DNA of 64,000 nt from Haloferax elongans ATCC BAA-1513 (GTDB taxonomy: Archaea > Halobacteriota > Halobacteria > Halobacteriales > Haloferacaceae), in NCBI RefSeq assembly GCF_000336755.1, contig NZ_AOLK01000015.1:63022-127021 (forward strand), read 5' to 3'. Under the pieces are notes generated by a model that saw only the letters and a list, made by a program, of their open reading frames with translations, was not told the origin of the DNA and made no database searches. A program made the translations under genes and the position numbers. Shown piece by piece: positions 9,154 to 18,262 of this stretch (its first letter is position 1; each line of letters starts with the position of its first letter).

Positions 9154-9414
9154 ATGGTTTATGAAACCATCGCGTTCGCGCTGTTCGCCCTCATCACCGT
9201 GGGCTGCAGCCTGGGCGTCGTCCTCGTGCGGGACATCTGGCATTCCGCACTCCTGCTCGGGGGCGCGCTCTTGAGCGTCGCGGTGCACTACGTGATGTTG
9301 CAGGCGGAGTTCCTCGCCGCCATGCAGATCCTCGTCTACGTCGGCGGGGTACTGATTCTCATCACGTTCGCCGTGATGCTGACGCGTATCGACCCGGAGG
9401 TGAGTAGCACATGA
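9154..9414 (+). CDS. nuoJ1: NADH-quinone oxidoreductase subunit J, N-terminal half
   Basis: This 86-residue protein has three predicted helices and covers the first half of bacterial NuoJ, including the GGVLILITFAVML segment of transmembrane helix 3 near its end, where the pi-bulge helix of complex I lies. The start is set by a clear AAGGAGA. The missing half is encoded next door by nuoJ2, with a four-base overlap, so the two chains must come together in the membrane arm. Split NuoJ is known in haloarchaea. Confidence 0.92.
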   Translation: MVYETIAFALFALITVGCSLGVVLVRDIWHSALLLGGALLSVAVHYVMLQAEFLAAMQILVYVGGVLILITFAVMLTRIDPEVSST

Positions 9415-9776
9415 CCACGAAACCGCAGTTGAAGCTCGGTTCACACCTCGTACCCGGTCTGGCGGCCGTCGGACTGTTCGCCGTGATGGCGGCAGTGTTC
9501 CTCGGCGCGTCGTTCCCGAACCCACAGGGCTTCGCAGATGGTGCCAACCTGACCGCGAGCATCGGCTATACGATGTTCAACCTCGGGTTCGGCAGCGTCG
9601 AAGGCGAGAGCATGCTGGTCGCGTTCGAAATCATCGACCTCGTGCTCGTCGGCGCACTCGTCGGTGCCGTCCTCCTCGCTCGCCGCGACGAGGGTGGCTC
9701 GATGCGGACGATTCTGACCGACGGCGGTCGCGAACTCAAGCGCACGTTGTTCGACGACGAGGAGGGTGACCGATAA
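9411..9776 (+). CDS. nuoJ2: NADH-quinone oxidoreductase subunit J, C-terminal half
   Basis: The 121-residue protein has a helix at about 14-33 and a second at about 65-88 (IIDLVLVGALVGAVLLA), matching the last helices of NuoJ, then a charged cytoplasmic tail of about 30 residues. Its place between nuoJ1 and nuoK, with four-base and one-base overlaps, supports the assignment, since sequence similarity of this region between phyla is low. Confidence 0.85.
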   Translation: MTTKPQLKLGSHLVPGLAAVGLFAVMAAVFLGASFPNPQGFADGANLTASIGYTMFNLGFGSVEGESMLVAFEIIDLVLVGALVGAVLLARRDEGGSMRTILTDGGRELKRTLFDDEEGDR

Positions 9777-10078
9777 TGGTACCCGGACAGTATTACCTCG
9801 TCCTGTCGGCAGCCGTGTTCTGCATCGGTATCTTCGGCCTTCTCACCCGGAAGAACGCGCTGTTGTTCCTGATGTCGGTCGAACTGATGCTGAACGCCGC
9901 GAACATCAACCTCGTCGCGTTCTCCTACTACTGGGGCAACGTGACGGGACAGACGTTCGGTCTCTTCACGATGGCGCTCGCCGCCGCCGAAGTCGCGGTC
10001 GGTATCGGTATCATCCTCGTACTGTACCGCAACTTCGACGGCGTGGACGTCACGAAGGCGACCACGATGAGGTGGTAA
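9776..10078 (+). CDS. nuoK: NADH-quinone oxidoreductase subunit K
   Basis: NuoK is a three-helix, MrpC-like subunit with buried glutamates used in proton translocation. In this 100-residue protein the expected acids are visible in MSVELMLNAANINL (about 37-50) and AAAEVAVGIGI (about 70-80). Length equals that of bacterial NuoK. It starts within the nuoJ2 stop codon (TAATG). Confidence 0.95.
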   Translation: MVPGQYYLVLSAAVFCIGIFGLLTRKNALLFLMSVELMLNAANINLVAFSYYWGNVTGQTFGLFTMALAAAEVAVGIGIILVLYRNFDGVDVTKATTMRW

Positions 10079-10082
10079 CTCT

Positions 10083-12104
10083 ATGGCAGGCATACTCGAA
10101 TTCGCTCCGGCCATCGTCCTCCTCCCGTTCCTCTCGTTCCTGATCGCACTCGGAGCGGGGCGGTACATGCCGAAGGGAGGCGCACTGGCGGGTATCGGCG
10201 CAACGGCAGGCTCGTTCGTCCTCGCCGTGGCGACGTTCTTCGCCGTCAGTGGTGGACAGACGTACAACCAAACGATCTACACGTGGGCGGAGGGTCTCGA
10301 CGCAGTCAACCTGACGTTCGGTCTGCTCATCGACCCGCTGTCGGCGATGATGCTGGTCATCGTGACGCTCATCGCGTTCCTCGTCCACGTCTTCAGTCTT
10401 GGCTACATGAACGACGAAGGCGAGACGGGCCTCCCGCGGTACTACGCCGCACTCGGCCTGTTCAGCGCCTCCATGCTCGGGTTCGTCGTCTCCGACAACC
10501 TGCTCATGGCGTTCATGTTCTTCGAGCTTGTGGGACTGTGTTCCTACCTGCTCATCGGCTTCTGGTTCCGCCAGGACGGCCCGCCGAGTGCAGCGAAGAA
10601 GGCGTTCTTGGTCACCCGCTTCGGTGACTACTTCTTCCTCATCGGCGTCGTCGCGGTCTTCGCGACGTTCGGCTCTGCGGCCTTCGCTGGCCCCGACGCC
10701 TTCCCGGTGCTCGCCGAGGAAGCGCTCCACGGCGAACACTCGGTCAACACGTTCCTCGGCATGGGCGAAGAGGCGTGGTTCACTGTCGTCGGCCTCCTCG
10801 TTCTCGGGGGCGTCGTCGGCAAGTCCGCGCAGTTCCCCCTGCACACGTGGCTTCCGGACGCGATGGAAGGTCCGACCCCGGTCTCCGCACTCATCCACGC
10901 AGCGACGATGGTTGCGGCCGGTGTCTACCTCGTCGCCCGGATGTACGGCTTCTACGCACTGACGCCGACGACACTCGCCATTATCGCCCTCATCGGTGGC
11001 TTCACCGCCCTCTTCGCGGCGACGATGGGTGTCGTCAAAAAGGAAATCAAGCAGGTACTCGCGTACTCGACCATCAGCCAGTACGGCTACATGATGCTCG
11101 GCCTCGGTGCCGGTGGCTACGTCGCGGCGACGTTCCACCTCATGACGCACGCCTTCTTCAAGGCGCTGTTGTTCCTCGGTGCCGGTTCGGTCATCATCGC
11201 CATGCACCACAACGAAAACATGTGGGACATGGGTGGCCTCAAGGACAAGATGCCCGTGACGTACTACGCGTTCCTCTCCGGGTCGCTCGCACTCGCGGGT
11301 ATCGTCCCCTTCGCAGGCTTCTGGTCGAAAGACGAAGTCCTGTACGAGACGCTCATCCACGGCCTCGGCGGCAGCCCGATTCTGCTCGCCGCCTACGCGA
11401 TGGGCCTCCTCGCCGTCTTCTTCACCGGCTTCTACACCTTCCGAATGGTGTTCCTCACCTTCCACGGTGAGCCCCGGACCGAGACGGCACGCAACCCCCA
11501 CGGTGTTCGCTGGAACGTCAAGGCTCCGCTCGCCGTTCTCGGCGTGCTCGCCGCGACGGCAGGGTTCGTCAACATGGTTCCCGTCGAGAAACTCCTCGGC
11601 ATCAAGGGAATCGACTTCCTGCACCAGTTCCTCGACGGAAGCTTCAGTTCGCTGAACGCGCACCACTACGCCGAAATCCTCCCGTACAGTTCGAGTTACA
11701 TCGGCGGCGAGGCGACGACGGTCGCAATCGGTGCGGGTGTCTCGCTCGGCCTCGCACTCGCTGGTGCCGCACTCGCGTACGTACTGTACAACGTCCCCGA
11801 ACCCGTCGAACACACGGAGAAGCTCGGGAGCATCAAGACCGTACTGTACAACAACTACTACCAGGACGAGTATCAGGTCTGGATCGCAACGAGCGTCGTC
11901 CAGCCTATCTCGCGCGTCCTCGACAAGTTCGACCAGGGTATCGTCGACGGTGTCGTCAACGGCATCTCCAGCGTGAGCCTGTTCGCTGGCAGCCGCATGA
12001 AGCGCATCCAGACCGGTGTCGTGAGTAATTACGCCGCACTGCTCACGCTCGGCCTGACGGCGCTGCTCCTTGGTCTCGGTCTGATCGGAGGTTGGTTCGC
12101 ATGA
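10083..12104 (+). CDS. nuoL: NADH-quinone oxidoreductase subunit L (proton-pumping antiporter-like)
   Basis: NuoL is the distal antiporter-like subunit with the long lateral helix. At 673 residues it has the proton_antipo core, with the Glu of FMFFELVGLCSYLLIGFW (about 143-160), the lysine-bearing FPLHTWLPDAMEGPTPVSAL near 250-270 and the second lysine helix around IKQVLAYSTISQYGYM (about 322-337). The C-terminal 170 residues hold the amphipathic extension and last helix. It is separated from nuoK by four bases and overlaps nuoM by four. Confidence 0.96.
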   Translation: MAGILEFAPAIVLLPFLSFLIALGAGRYMPKGGALAGIGATAGSFVLAVATFFAVSGGQTYNQTIYTWAEGLDAVNLTFGLLIDPLSAMMLVIVTLIAFLVHVFSLGYMNDEGETGLPRYYAALGLFSASMLGFVVSDNLLMAFMFFELVGLCSYLLIGFWFRQDGPPSAAKKAFLVTRFGDYFFLIGVVAVFATFGSAAFAGPDAFPVLAEEALHGEHSVNTFLGMGEEAWFTVVGLLVLGGVVGKSAQFPLHTWLPDAMEGPTPVSALIHAATMVAAGVYLVARMYGFYALTPTTLAIIALIGGFTALFAATMGVVKKEIKQVLAYSTISQYGYMMLGLGAGGYVAATFHLMTHAFFKALLFLGAGSVIIAMHHNENMWDMGGLKDKMPVTYYAFLSGSLALAGIVPFAGFWSKDEVLYETLIHGLGGSPILLAAYAMGLLAVFFTGFYTFRMVFLTFHGEPRTETARNPHGVRWNVKAPLAVLGVLAATAGFVNMVPVEKLLGIKGIDFLHQFLDGSFSSLNAHHYAEILPYSSSYIGGEATTVAIGAGVSLGLALAGAALAYVLYNVPEPVEHTEKLGSIKTVLYNNYYQDEYQVWIATSVVQPISRVLDKFDQGIVDGVVNGISSVSLFAGSRMKRIQTGVVSNYAALLTLGLTALLLGLGLIGGWFA

Positions 12105-13630
12105 TAATCGAAGCGCTCATCGCAGTCACGTTCCTCGCCGCGCTGGTCACTTTCGTCGTGCCGGACCGGTACGCCGGCAAGGCGGCCTTCGCGCTGAGTC
12201 TGGTTCCCGTTCTCGGGAGCCTCTACATGTGGCAACAGTACGACGCGAGCGGGAACGCCCTTCTCGGCGGGTCTGCCGCGTTCGAGACAGACATCGTCTG
12301 GCTGCAACTCGGCCAGTACGACCTTCACTGGTTGGTCGGCGTCGACGGCATCAGCATGCCGCTTATCGTCCTGACCACCATCCTCACCACGCTCGCTATC
12401 GTCAGCGCGTGGACTCCCATCACAGAGCGTCAGTCCCAGTTCTTCGGTCTGATGCTCTTCATGGAGGCGAACCTGCTTGGCGTCTTCACGGCGCTCGACT
12501 TCTTCGTCTGGTTCGTCTTCTGGGAGGCCGTGCTCGTCCCGATGTACTTCCTCATCGGTGTCTGGGGCGGCCCCCGCCGCAAGTACGCGGCAATCAAGTT
12601 CTTCGTCTACACGAACATCGCGTCGCTCGTGATGTTCATCGGGTTCATCTCCCTCGTGTTCGGCCTCGGCGACTCCATTTCGTCGCTGCGTCTGCCCGAA
12701 ATCGCGCAGGCGCTGCAGGCCGGTCAACTCGGCGGCTTCGCCGGTCTCTCGGCCGGTGCGCTCGCGTCGGTCGCCTTCATCGCGATGTTCTTCGGATTCG
12801 CGGTGAAGGTCCCCGTCGCGCCGCTGCACACGTGGCTGCCCGACGCTCACGTTGAAGCACCCACGCCGGTGTCGGTCATGCTGGCGGGGGTTCTCCTGAA
12901 GATGGGTACCTACGCCCTGCTCCGGTTCAACTTCACGATGCTGCCGGAGACGGCGCGAAGCTTCGCGCTGCCCATCGCCCTGCTGGCCGTCGCAAGCGTC
13001 ATCTACGGCGCACTCCTCGCGCTGGCCCAGCAGGACCTCAAGCGCATCGTCGCGTACTCCTCCGTCTCGTCGATGGGGTACGTCATCCTCGGTCTCATCG
13101 CCTACACCACCTACGGTGTCGGCGGTGCGACCTTCCAGATGGTCGCCCACGGTCTCATCTCCGGTCTGATGTTCATGGCCGTCGGTGTCATCTACAACAC
13201 GACCCACACGCGCATGGTGACGGACATGTCCGGTGTGGCTGACAGAATGCCTGTCACGGCGGGTATCTTCGTCGCTGGCGCGTTCGGTTACATGGGCCTC
13301 CCGCTCATGGCTGGCTTCGCGGCAGAGTTCTTCATCTTCAAGGGCGCGTTCGAGTCCACGGTGATGGAGGCGATGCCGCTCTTTACGGCCGCAGCGATGT
13401 TCGGTATCGTCATCGTCGCGGGCTACCTGCTGTTCGCGATGCAGCGGACCCTGTTCGGACCGTTCGAGTTCGATGGTGACTACGAAATCACCGAGGCACC
13501 GTTCCACGACGTCGCGCCGCTTGCGGTGCTTCTGCTCCTCACCATCGTCCTCGGTGTCTCTCCGGACATCTTCTTCACGATGATTCAGGACGCAGTTAAT
13601 CCGATTCTCGAACTGGGAGGTGCGTTCTAA
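12101..13630 (+). CDS. nuoM: NADH-quinone oxidoreductase subunit M (proton-pumping antiporter-like)
   Basis: This 509-residue, roughly fourteen-helix subunit carries one of the proton channels. Marks are the Glu helix FVWFVFWEAVLVPMYFLIG (about 130-148), the VAPLHTWLPDAHVEAPTPVS loop (about 240-259) and LKRIVAYSSVSSMGYV (about 312-327). I start it at the ATG that overlaps the nuoL stop as ATGA. A TTG three codons earlier is in frame but unnecessary. It ends in TAATG overlap with nuoN. Confidence 0.96.
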   Translation: MIIEALIAVTFLAALVTFVVPDRYAGKAAFALSLVPVLGSLYMWQQYDASGNALLGGSAAFETDIVWLQLGQYDLHWLVGVDGISMPLIVLTTILTTLAIVSAWTPITERQSQFFGLMLFMEANLLGVFTALDFFVWFVFWEAVLVPMYFLIGVWGGPRRKYAAIKFFVYTNIASLVMFIGFISLVFGLGDSISSLRLPEIAQALQAGQLGGFAGLSAGALASVAFIAMFFGFAVKVPVAPLHTWLPDAHVEAPTPVSVMLAGVLLKMGTYALLRFNFTMLPETARSFALPIALLAVASVIYGALLALAQQDLKRIVAYSSVSSMGYVILGLIAYTTYGVGGATFQMVAHGLISGLMFMAVGVIYNTTHTRMVTDMSGVADRMPVTAGIFVAGAFGYMGLPLMAGFAAEFFIFKGAFESTVMEAMPLFTAAAMFGIVIVAGYLLFAMQRTLFGPFEFDGDYEITEAPFHDVAPLAVLLLLTIVLGVSPDIFFTMIQDAVNPILELGGAF

Positions 13631-15150
13631 TGACGCCACTGCAAACCGCTCCCGTCTGGACGGCAGCGGCCCCCGCGATTATCCTCGCGGCGACCGCGCT
13701 GCTCCTGTTGACCATCGACACCATCGACCCCGACACGACCAACAACGGTCTGCTCGCCACGACGGCGACCCTCGGGTCGCTCGCCGCTGGCGGTGTCGCC
13801 GCGCGGTTCCTCATGGCAGGAACCGGCATGGAGTCGACTGGTGGCGCAATCTCGCTGTACGGTGACGCCCTCATCGTCGACGGGATGAGCCTGTTCTTCA
13901 CGCTCATCTTCACCAGCGTCGCGGCGATGGTCTCTGTCGCCTCGTACGACTACCTCGCCGACGAGCAGTATCAGGGTGAGTTCTACTCGCTCGTACTCCT
14001 CGCCGCCACGGGGATGACGCTCATGGCGATGTCGAACTCGCTGGCGACGGTCTTCGTCAGCCTCGAACTCGCATCGCTGCCGTCGTACGCGCTCGTCGCG
14101 TTCCTCAAGAAGAACCGCGGCAGCGTCGAAGCGGGTCTGAAGTACTTCCTCATCGGCGCACTGTCGTCGGCGGTGTTCGCGTTCGGTATCAGCCTCGTGT
14201 ACGCTGTCACCGGGTCGCTCGTGCTGCCCGACATCGCAGCGGGCCTCTCGGGTGCTGACGAACTCGTCGGCGTGCTCGGACTCGGCGTGCTGATGATTGC
14301 CGGTGGGTTTGCGTTCAAGACCGCCTCCGTTCCGTTCCACTTCTGGGCACCGGAGGCTTACGAGGGCGCACCCGCACCCATCAGCGCGTTCCTCTCGTCG
14401 GCGTCGAAGGCGGCTGGCTTCGCCGTCGCCTTCCGCGTCTTCACGGTCGCATTCCCGCTTGGGACCATCTCATCGCTCGGTCCGGGCGGCATCGACTGGT
14501 CGCTGCTCTTCGCGATTCTCGCCGTCGTCACGATGACGCTCGGTAACTTCGCGGCAGCGACGCAGGAGAACGTCAAGCGCATGCTCGCGTACTCCTCGAT
14601 TGGCCACGCTGGCTACGCACTCATCGGTCTCGCGGCCATCACCGTGGATGGTGGTGCCGCGAACGGTAACGTGCTCGGCGCGAGTATGGCCCACCTGCTC
14701 GTCTACGGCTTCATGAACACGGGTGCGTTCCTGTTCATCGCCATGGTCGAAAAGTGGGGCATCGGCCGCACGTTCGAGGACTACAACGGTATCGCGTCGA
14801 AGGCACCCATCGCCGCGACGGCGATGACTGTCTTCATGTTCTCGCTCGCAGGGCTACCGCCGTTCGGCGGCTTCGTCTCGAAGTACGCCCTGTTCTACTC
14901 GGCCATCGAGTCCGGCTTCTGGTGGCTCGCCGCAGTCGGCGCGATGAACAGCGCACTGTCGCTGTTCTACTACAGTCGCGTCGTCAAGGCGATGTGGATC
15001 GAAGAGCCCGCGAAGTCGCTCGAAATCGGCAGCCAGCCGGTCGGTCTCTACGGCGCAGTCGTCTTCGCCGCCGTCGGGACGGTCCTGCTCCTGCCCGGCT
15101 TCCAGCCCGTCATCGAAACGGCCCAGACCGTCGCAGCGGCGCTCTTCTGA
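13630..15150 (+). CDS. nuoN: NADH-quinone oxidoreductase subunit N (proton-pumping antiporter-like)
   Basis: NuoN is the antiporter-like subunit next to NuoK. The 506-residue protein shows the Glu helix VSLELASLPSYALVAFLKK (about 138-156), the FKTASVPFHFWAPEAYEGAP segment (about 225-244) and VKRMLAYSSIGHAGYALIG (about 314-332), in proper order. It closes the nuo operon. A T-rich stretch within 40 bases of the stop, shared with the convergent gene at 15190, is the likely terminator. Confidence 0.96.
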   Translation: MTPLQTAPVWTAAAPAIILAATALLLLTIDTIDPDTTNNGLLATTATLGSLAAGGVAARFLMAGTGMESTGGAISLYGDALIVDGMSLFFTLIFTSVAAMVSVASYDYLADEQYQGEFYSLVLLAATGMTLMAMSNSLATVFVSLELASLPSYALVAFLKKNRGSVEAGLKYFLIGALSSAVFAFGISLVYAVTGSLVLPDIAAGLSGADELVGVLGLGVLMIAGGFAFKTASVPFHFWAPEAYEGAPAPISAFLSSASKAAGFAVAFRVFTVAFPLGTISSLGPGGIDWSLLFAILAVVTMTLGNFAAATQENVKRMLAYSSIGHAGYALIGLAAITVDGGAANGNVLGASMAHLLVYGFMNTGAFLFIAMVEKWGIGRTFEDYNGIASKAPIAATAMTVFMFSLAGLPPFGGFVSKYALFYSAIESGFWWLAAVGAMNSALSLFYYSRVVKAMWIEEPAKSLEIGSQPVGLYGAVVFAAVGTVLLLPGFQPVIETAQTVAAALF

Positions 15151-15182
15151 GCGCGCTGTCGGGCTGAAAAGACTCGACTGCG

Positions 15183-15192
15183 GTTTTCTTTA
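15183..15192 (+). terminator. T-rich terminator after nuoN
   Basis: TTTTCTTTAT lies 33 bases after the nuoN stop and overlaps the end of the convergent gene at 15190-15588, a common arrangement for haloarchaeal transcript ends. Confidence 0.4.
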
Positions 15193-15588
15193 TTCGGACT
15201 GCAACAACTCGCCGAGTGTCGACGCCAGTTCTTCGGACCGTCTGAGTGTCAGGCCGTCCGTCGTCACGAAGACGCCGGAATCGGCCACCGTCACGCGGGT
15301 CATGTACCCTTGGTCGAACGCTCGAACAGTGTATTGGTAGTTTCCAAGTTCCGAGCCTTTGTAGGCTGTTCGCGCATGGAAGCCGTCGGTTTCGTGCTCG
15401 ACGAAGCCTGCAAGGTCGGCGTCGGCTTCGAGGTCCGACCGTAAGTATAGCTGTTCGTACCGGTCGGGAGTAAAATACGTCACACTGCGGAGGTCGTCGC
15501 CGACAGTGGTTCGACACGCCCTGACCAGTGACTCCGAACGGGTGTCAGAGACGAGATGCGATTCGAGTTCCATCCTATCATTTGTCAT
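15190..15588 (-). CDS. Small haloarchaeal protein of unknown function
   Basis: This acidic 132-residue protein begins MTNDRMELESHLVS. It contains YFTPDRYEQLYLRSDLEADA and a beta-rich second half (YTVRAFDQGYMTRVTVADSG) ending in a helix. I do not recognise a characterised family; the shape resembles small conserved haloarchaeal proteins annotated only as DUFs. No signal, membrane helix or metal motif is seen. The start could also be the ATG at 15573 or 15603. It is transcribed divergently from the DHH gene 75 bases away and converges on nuoN. Confidence 0.65.
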   Translation of the reverse strand: MTNDRMELESHLVSDTRSESLVRACRTTVGDDLRSVTYFTPDRYEQLYLRSDLEADADLAGFVEHETDGFHARTAYKGSELGNYQYTVRAFDQGYMTRVTVADSGVFVTTDGLTLRRSEELASTLGELLQSE

Positions 15589-15663
15589 GTCATCACAGAC
15601 CATAACATCATCGGCGAACTGAATGACGGTAGGGTTTTGCGGCCAGAGACCGACCCTGAAAGT

Positions 15664-17121
15664 ATGGTCCGTCGTCTGGTTCTCGGGTGCAGCCTCTTCG
15701 GCGGTGACTTGCTGCGCACGCTCACCGACCGTCCTGGGTCGGTGACGGTCGTCACCGACCGAGAGAGTCGCGCCGAGGACCTCCGTGCCGAGGGTATCGA
15801 AGCGTTCCCCGGTGACCCAACAGACCCGGAGACGTTCCCCGATTCGGCCGACGTGGTCGTGGTCGCTGGAGACGACCCAGTAGCCAACCGCGACGCCGCC
15901 GCTGCCGCCCGCGACAACTTTCCCGACGCGGTCCTCGTCGTCCACCTTGGCGGGGGGCCGTCGAACACGATTCGGGACGAACTCGTCAACCTCGCAGACG
16001 AGGTTATCGACCCCCGGCAGGCGGTGCTCGACCGCATCGGCGACGCAATCGGGACGACACAGAGCGAACGCATCTACCGACTCATGCGGGTCCTTCGGAA
16101 TCTCAACGGCCCGCTGGCAGTCGTAATGCACGACAACCCCGACCCCGACGCCATCGCATCGGCGGTGGCACTGCAGGCGATTGCGAAGCGTGCGAACGTC
16201 GAGGCGACGGCGTGTTACTTCGGAGATATCAGCCACCAGGAGAACCGAGCGCTGGTCAATCTCCTCGACTTAGACTTGCACGTGTTTGACGAGACACCGA
16301 ATCTCGACGAGTTCGACGGAATCGCACTCGTCGACCACTCACGCCCCGGCGTCAACGACCGACTGCCGCCGGACACCGTCGTCGACATCGTCATCGACCA
16401 CCACCCGCCACGAGAGCCCGTCGAAGCGGCGTACGTGGACCTTCGGCAACGCGTCGGCGCGACGAGCACCGTCCTCGCGGAGTATCTAGACCGGTTGGGA
16501 ATCATCCCGGACGAGCACGTCGCGACCGCCCTCCTGTTCGGTATCCGCGTCGACACCAACGATTTCACCCGCGAAGTTTCGATGGCCGACTTTGAGGCCG
16601 CCGCCTCGCTCGTTCCGTACGTCAATACCGACCTGCTACAGCGCGTCGAAACTCCGAGTATGACCTCTGAGACGATGGAGACGTTAGCGCGTGCCATCTC
16701 GAACCGCGACCAGCGCGGTCCCGCACTGACGTCGAACGTCGGCGACGTTCGCGACCGAGACGCCATCGCGCAGGCGTGTGACTACCTGCTCGGAATGGAA
16801 GGCGTCGATATCGCCATCGTCTACGGGGTGATGGACGGCACTGTCTACGTCTCTGGACGAACACGCGGCACCGCAGTCGACCTCGGCGAGGTTCTGCGCG
16901 ACGCACTCGGGTCTATCGGGAGCGCTGGCGGCCACGCGGACATGGCCGGGGCGCAGATTCCGCTTGGTATCCTCGACGCTGTCGGCGGCGACTCTCGCGA
17001 GTCGTTGGCGACCATCGTGACGGACATCGTCGCCGGTCGCATCTTCGAGACGCTCGAACACGCACCGGCCGCACCGACTCTCGACTCGGACGTCGCCTTC
17101 GAATTCCCGCTCGACGAGTAG
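15664..17121 (+). CDS. DHH/DHHA1 phosphoesterase with N-terminal TrkA-N (NAD-binding) domain
   Basis: This 485-residue cytosolic protein has an N-terminal Rossmann-like domain (about 1-130; VLGCSLFGGDLLRTL and a conserved VVVAGDD strand), then a RecJ-type DHH domain. DHH motifs are complete: MHDNPDPDAIAS (about 155-166), LVDHSRPG, VIDHHPPR and, in DHHA1, GSAGGHADMAGAQ. DHH enzymes cleave phosphodiesters in small nucleotides (oligoribonucleotides, cyclic dinucleotides) or single-stranded DNA. Fusion to TrkA-N suggests a nucleotide-sensing or nano-RNase role, not recombination; that is inference. It may be cotranscribed with the CBS gene 41 bases downstream. Confidence 0.85.
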   Translation: MVRRLVLGCSLFGGDLLRTLTDRPGSVTVVTDRESRAEDLRAEGIEAFPGDPTDPETFPDSADVVVVAGDDPVANRDAAAAARDNFPDAVLVVHLGGGPSNTIRDELVNLADEVIDPRQAVLDRIGDAIGTTQSERIYRLMRVLRNLNGPLAVVMHDNPDPDAIASAVALQAIAKRANVEATACYFGDISHQENRALVNLLDLDLHVFDETPNLDEFDGIALVDHSRPGVNDRLPPDTVVDIVIDHHPPREPVEAAYVDLRQRVGATSTVLAEYLDRLGIIPDEHVATALLFGIRVDTNDFTREVSMADFEAAASLVPYVNTDLLQRVETPSMTSETMETLARAISNRDQRGPALTSNVGDVRDRDAIAQACDYLLGMEGVDIAIVYGVMDGTVYVSGRTRGTAVDLGEVLRDALGSIGSAGGHADMAGAQIPLGILDAVGGDSRESLATIVTDIVAGRIFETLEHAPAAPTLDSDVAFEFPLDE

Positions 17122-17162
17122 TGCCCACACGTTTTTCCGGTCGGTCGCCCTACGTCGGGGAG

Positions 17163-17945
17163 ATGAGTGCCAAAGCGACCGTCAAGGAGTACATGACTCG
17201 CGAGGTCCAAACCGTCTCCCCGAGCGATACGGTCGCGGACGTCGCCCGTCGCATCGCCGAAAGCGACGGCCACAACGGATTTCCGGTCTGTGACGGCCGA
17301 AAGGTCGAAGGCTTCGTGACTGCCCGTGACATTCTCCTCTCGGACGAGGGCGAGGCTATCGACACGGTGATGGCGACCGATTTGGTCGTCGCTCACCCGG
17401 AAATGGACGTAACCGACGCCGCGCGTGTGATTCTCCGTTCCGGTATCCAGAAACTCCCCGTCGTCGACGACACCGGCAACCTCGTCGGAATTATCTCGAA
17501 CACCGACGTGATACGGAGCCAAATCGAGCGTGCGACGCCGGAGAAAGTGGGGAAACTGATGCGCACCCTCGAACAGATACACGGCATCACTGTCCACCAA
17601 GAGCGCCGGACTGTCTCACTTTCGGACCTCATTCCGACGCAGGCGCGAGTGTACGCTGACGAGTTAGAGGGCAGACGGTACGAACTCGAACGCGGCTTGG
17701 CAGAACCTCTCGTCGTCATCGACAACAAGGGAACGCTCCTCCTCGCAGACGGCCACCACCGCGTCCTCGCTGCGGACCGCACCGGCATCGAGACGATGGA
17801 CGCGTACATCATCGTCATCGACGACCCCATCGAACTCGGCATGCAGCGAACCGCAGAGAAAGAGGGGCTCTCGTCTATCGACGACATCGATATCGTCGAT
17901 TACGCTCGCCACCCACTCGTCGAGAGCACGCGCCGCCTTCAGTAA
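17163..17945 (+). CDS. CBS-pair protein with C-terminal ParB/sulfiredoxin-like domain
   Basis: The protein has 260 residues. Two CBS motifs fill about residues 1-125 (VKEYMTREVQTVSPSDTV... VATDLVVAHPEMDV), a module that binds adenine nucleotides and regulates attached domains. Residues about 145-240 form a ParB-like domain with LIPTQARVYADELEGRRYEL and LLLADGHHRVLAADRTGI; the DGHHR motif is the nucleotide-binding core of ParB/sulfiredoxin folds, which hydrolyse CTP or ATP. This makes a ligand-regulated NTPase or kinase plausible. A T-rich TATA-like stretch is 27 bases upstream, but it could also share the transcript of the DHH gene. Confidence 0.85.
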   Translation: MSAKATVKEYMTREVQTVSPSDTVADVARRIAESDGHNGFPVCDGRKVEGFVTARDILLSDEGEAIDTVMATDLVVAHPEMDVTDAARVILRSGIQKLPVVDDTGNLVGIISNTDVIRSQIERATPEKVGKLMRTLEQIHGITVHQERRTVSLSDLIPTQARVYADELEGRRYELERGLAEPLVVIDNKGTLLLADGHHRVLAADRTGIETMDAYIIVIDDPIELGMQRTAEKEGLSSIDDIDIVDYARHPLVESTRRLQ

Positions 17946-18007
17946 GGCGCGGCAGTCGCAGACGAGAATGCGGTAGTAAGAACACGGCAGTCGAAGACGC
18001 GAGGGCG

Positions 18008-18232
18008 CTACTCGACGTCGTACTCGGTTTTCCACGCCTCGACAGCGTCGCGAGCGGCGGCTTCGTCGTCGAAGCGCTCGCTCTCGTAGCCGCGCCCGTC
18101 CGGTGCCTGATGGAGTCTATCGAATCTGACGTGCCACGCGTTCGGTCCGTGTCGGAGTCGAATCGTCGCGTGCCCGTCGCTTCGTTCCCACTCGACGATA
18201 CGGTCGTCTCGGCGGACCTCCGTCCAGCTCAT
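18008..18232 (-). CDS. Small haloarchaeal protein of unknown function (74 aa)
   Basis: The protein begins MSWTEVRRDDRIVEWERSDG and is a small alpha/beta domain: three beta strands (AWHVRFDRLHQA) and a final helix rich in Ala/Glu (AAARDAVEAWKTEYDVE). The layout resembles small single-domain haloarchaeal DUF proteins. It follows the zinc-finger microprotein gene at 18263 by 30 bases on the same strand, so they may be one transcript. Confidence 0.7.
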   Translation of the reverse strand: MSWTEVRRDDRIVEWERSDGHATIRLRHGPNAWHVRFDRLHQAPDGRGYESERFDDEAAARDAVEAWKTEYDVE

Positions 18233-18262
18233 ACCGTCACGTTGGACGCCGGAGCCAAGTGC

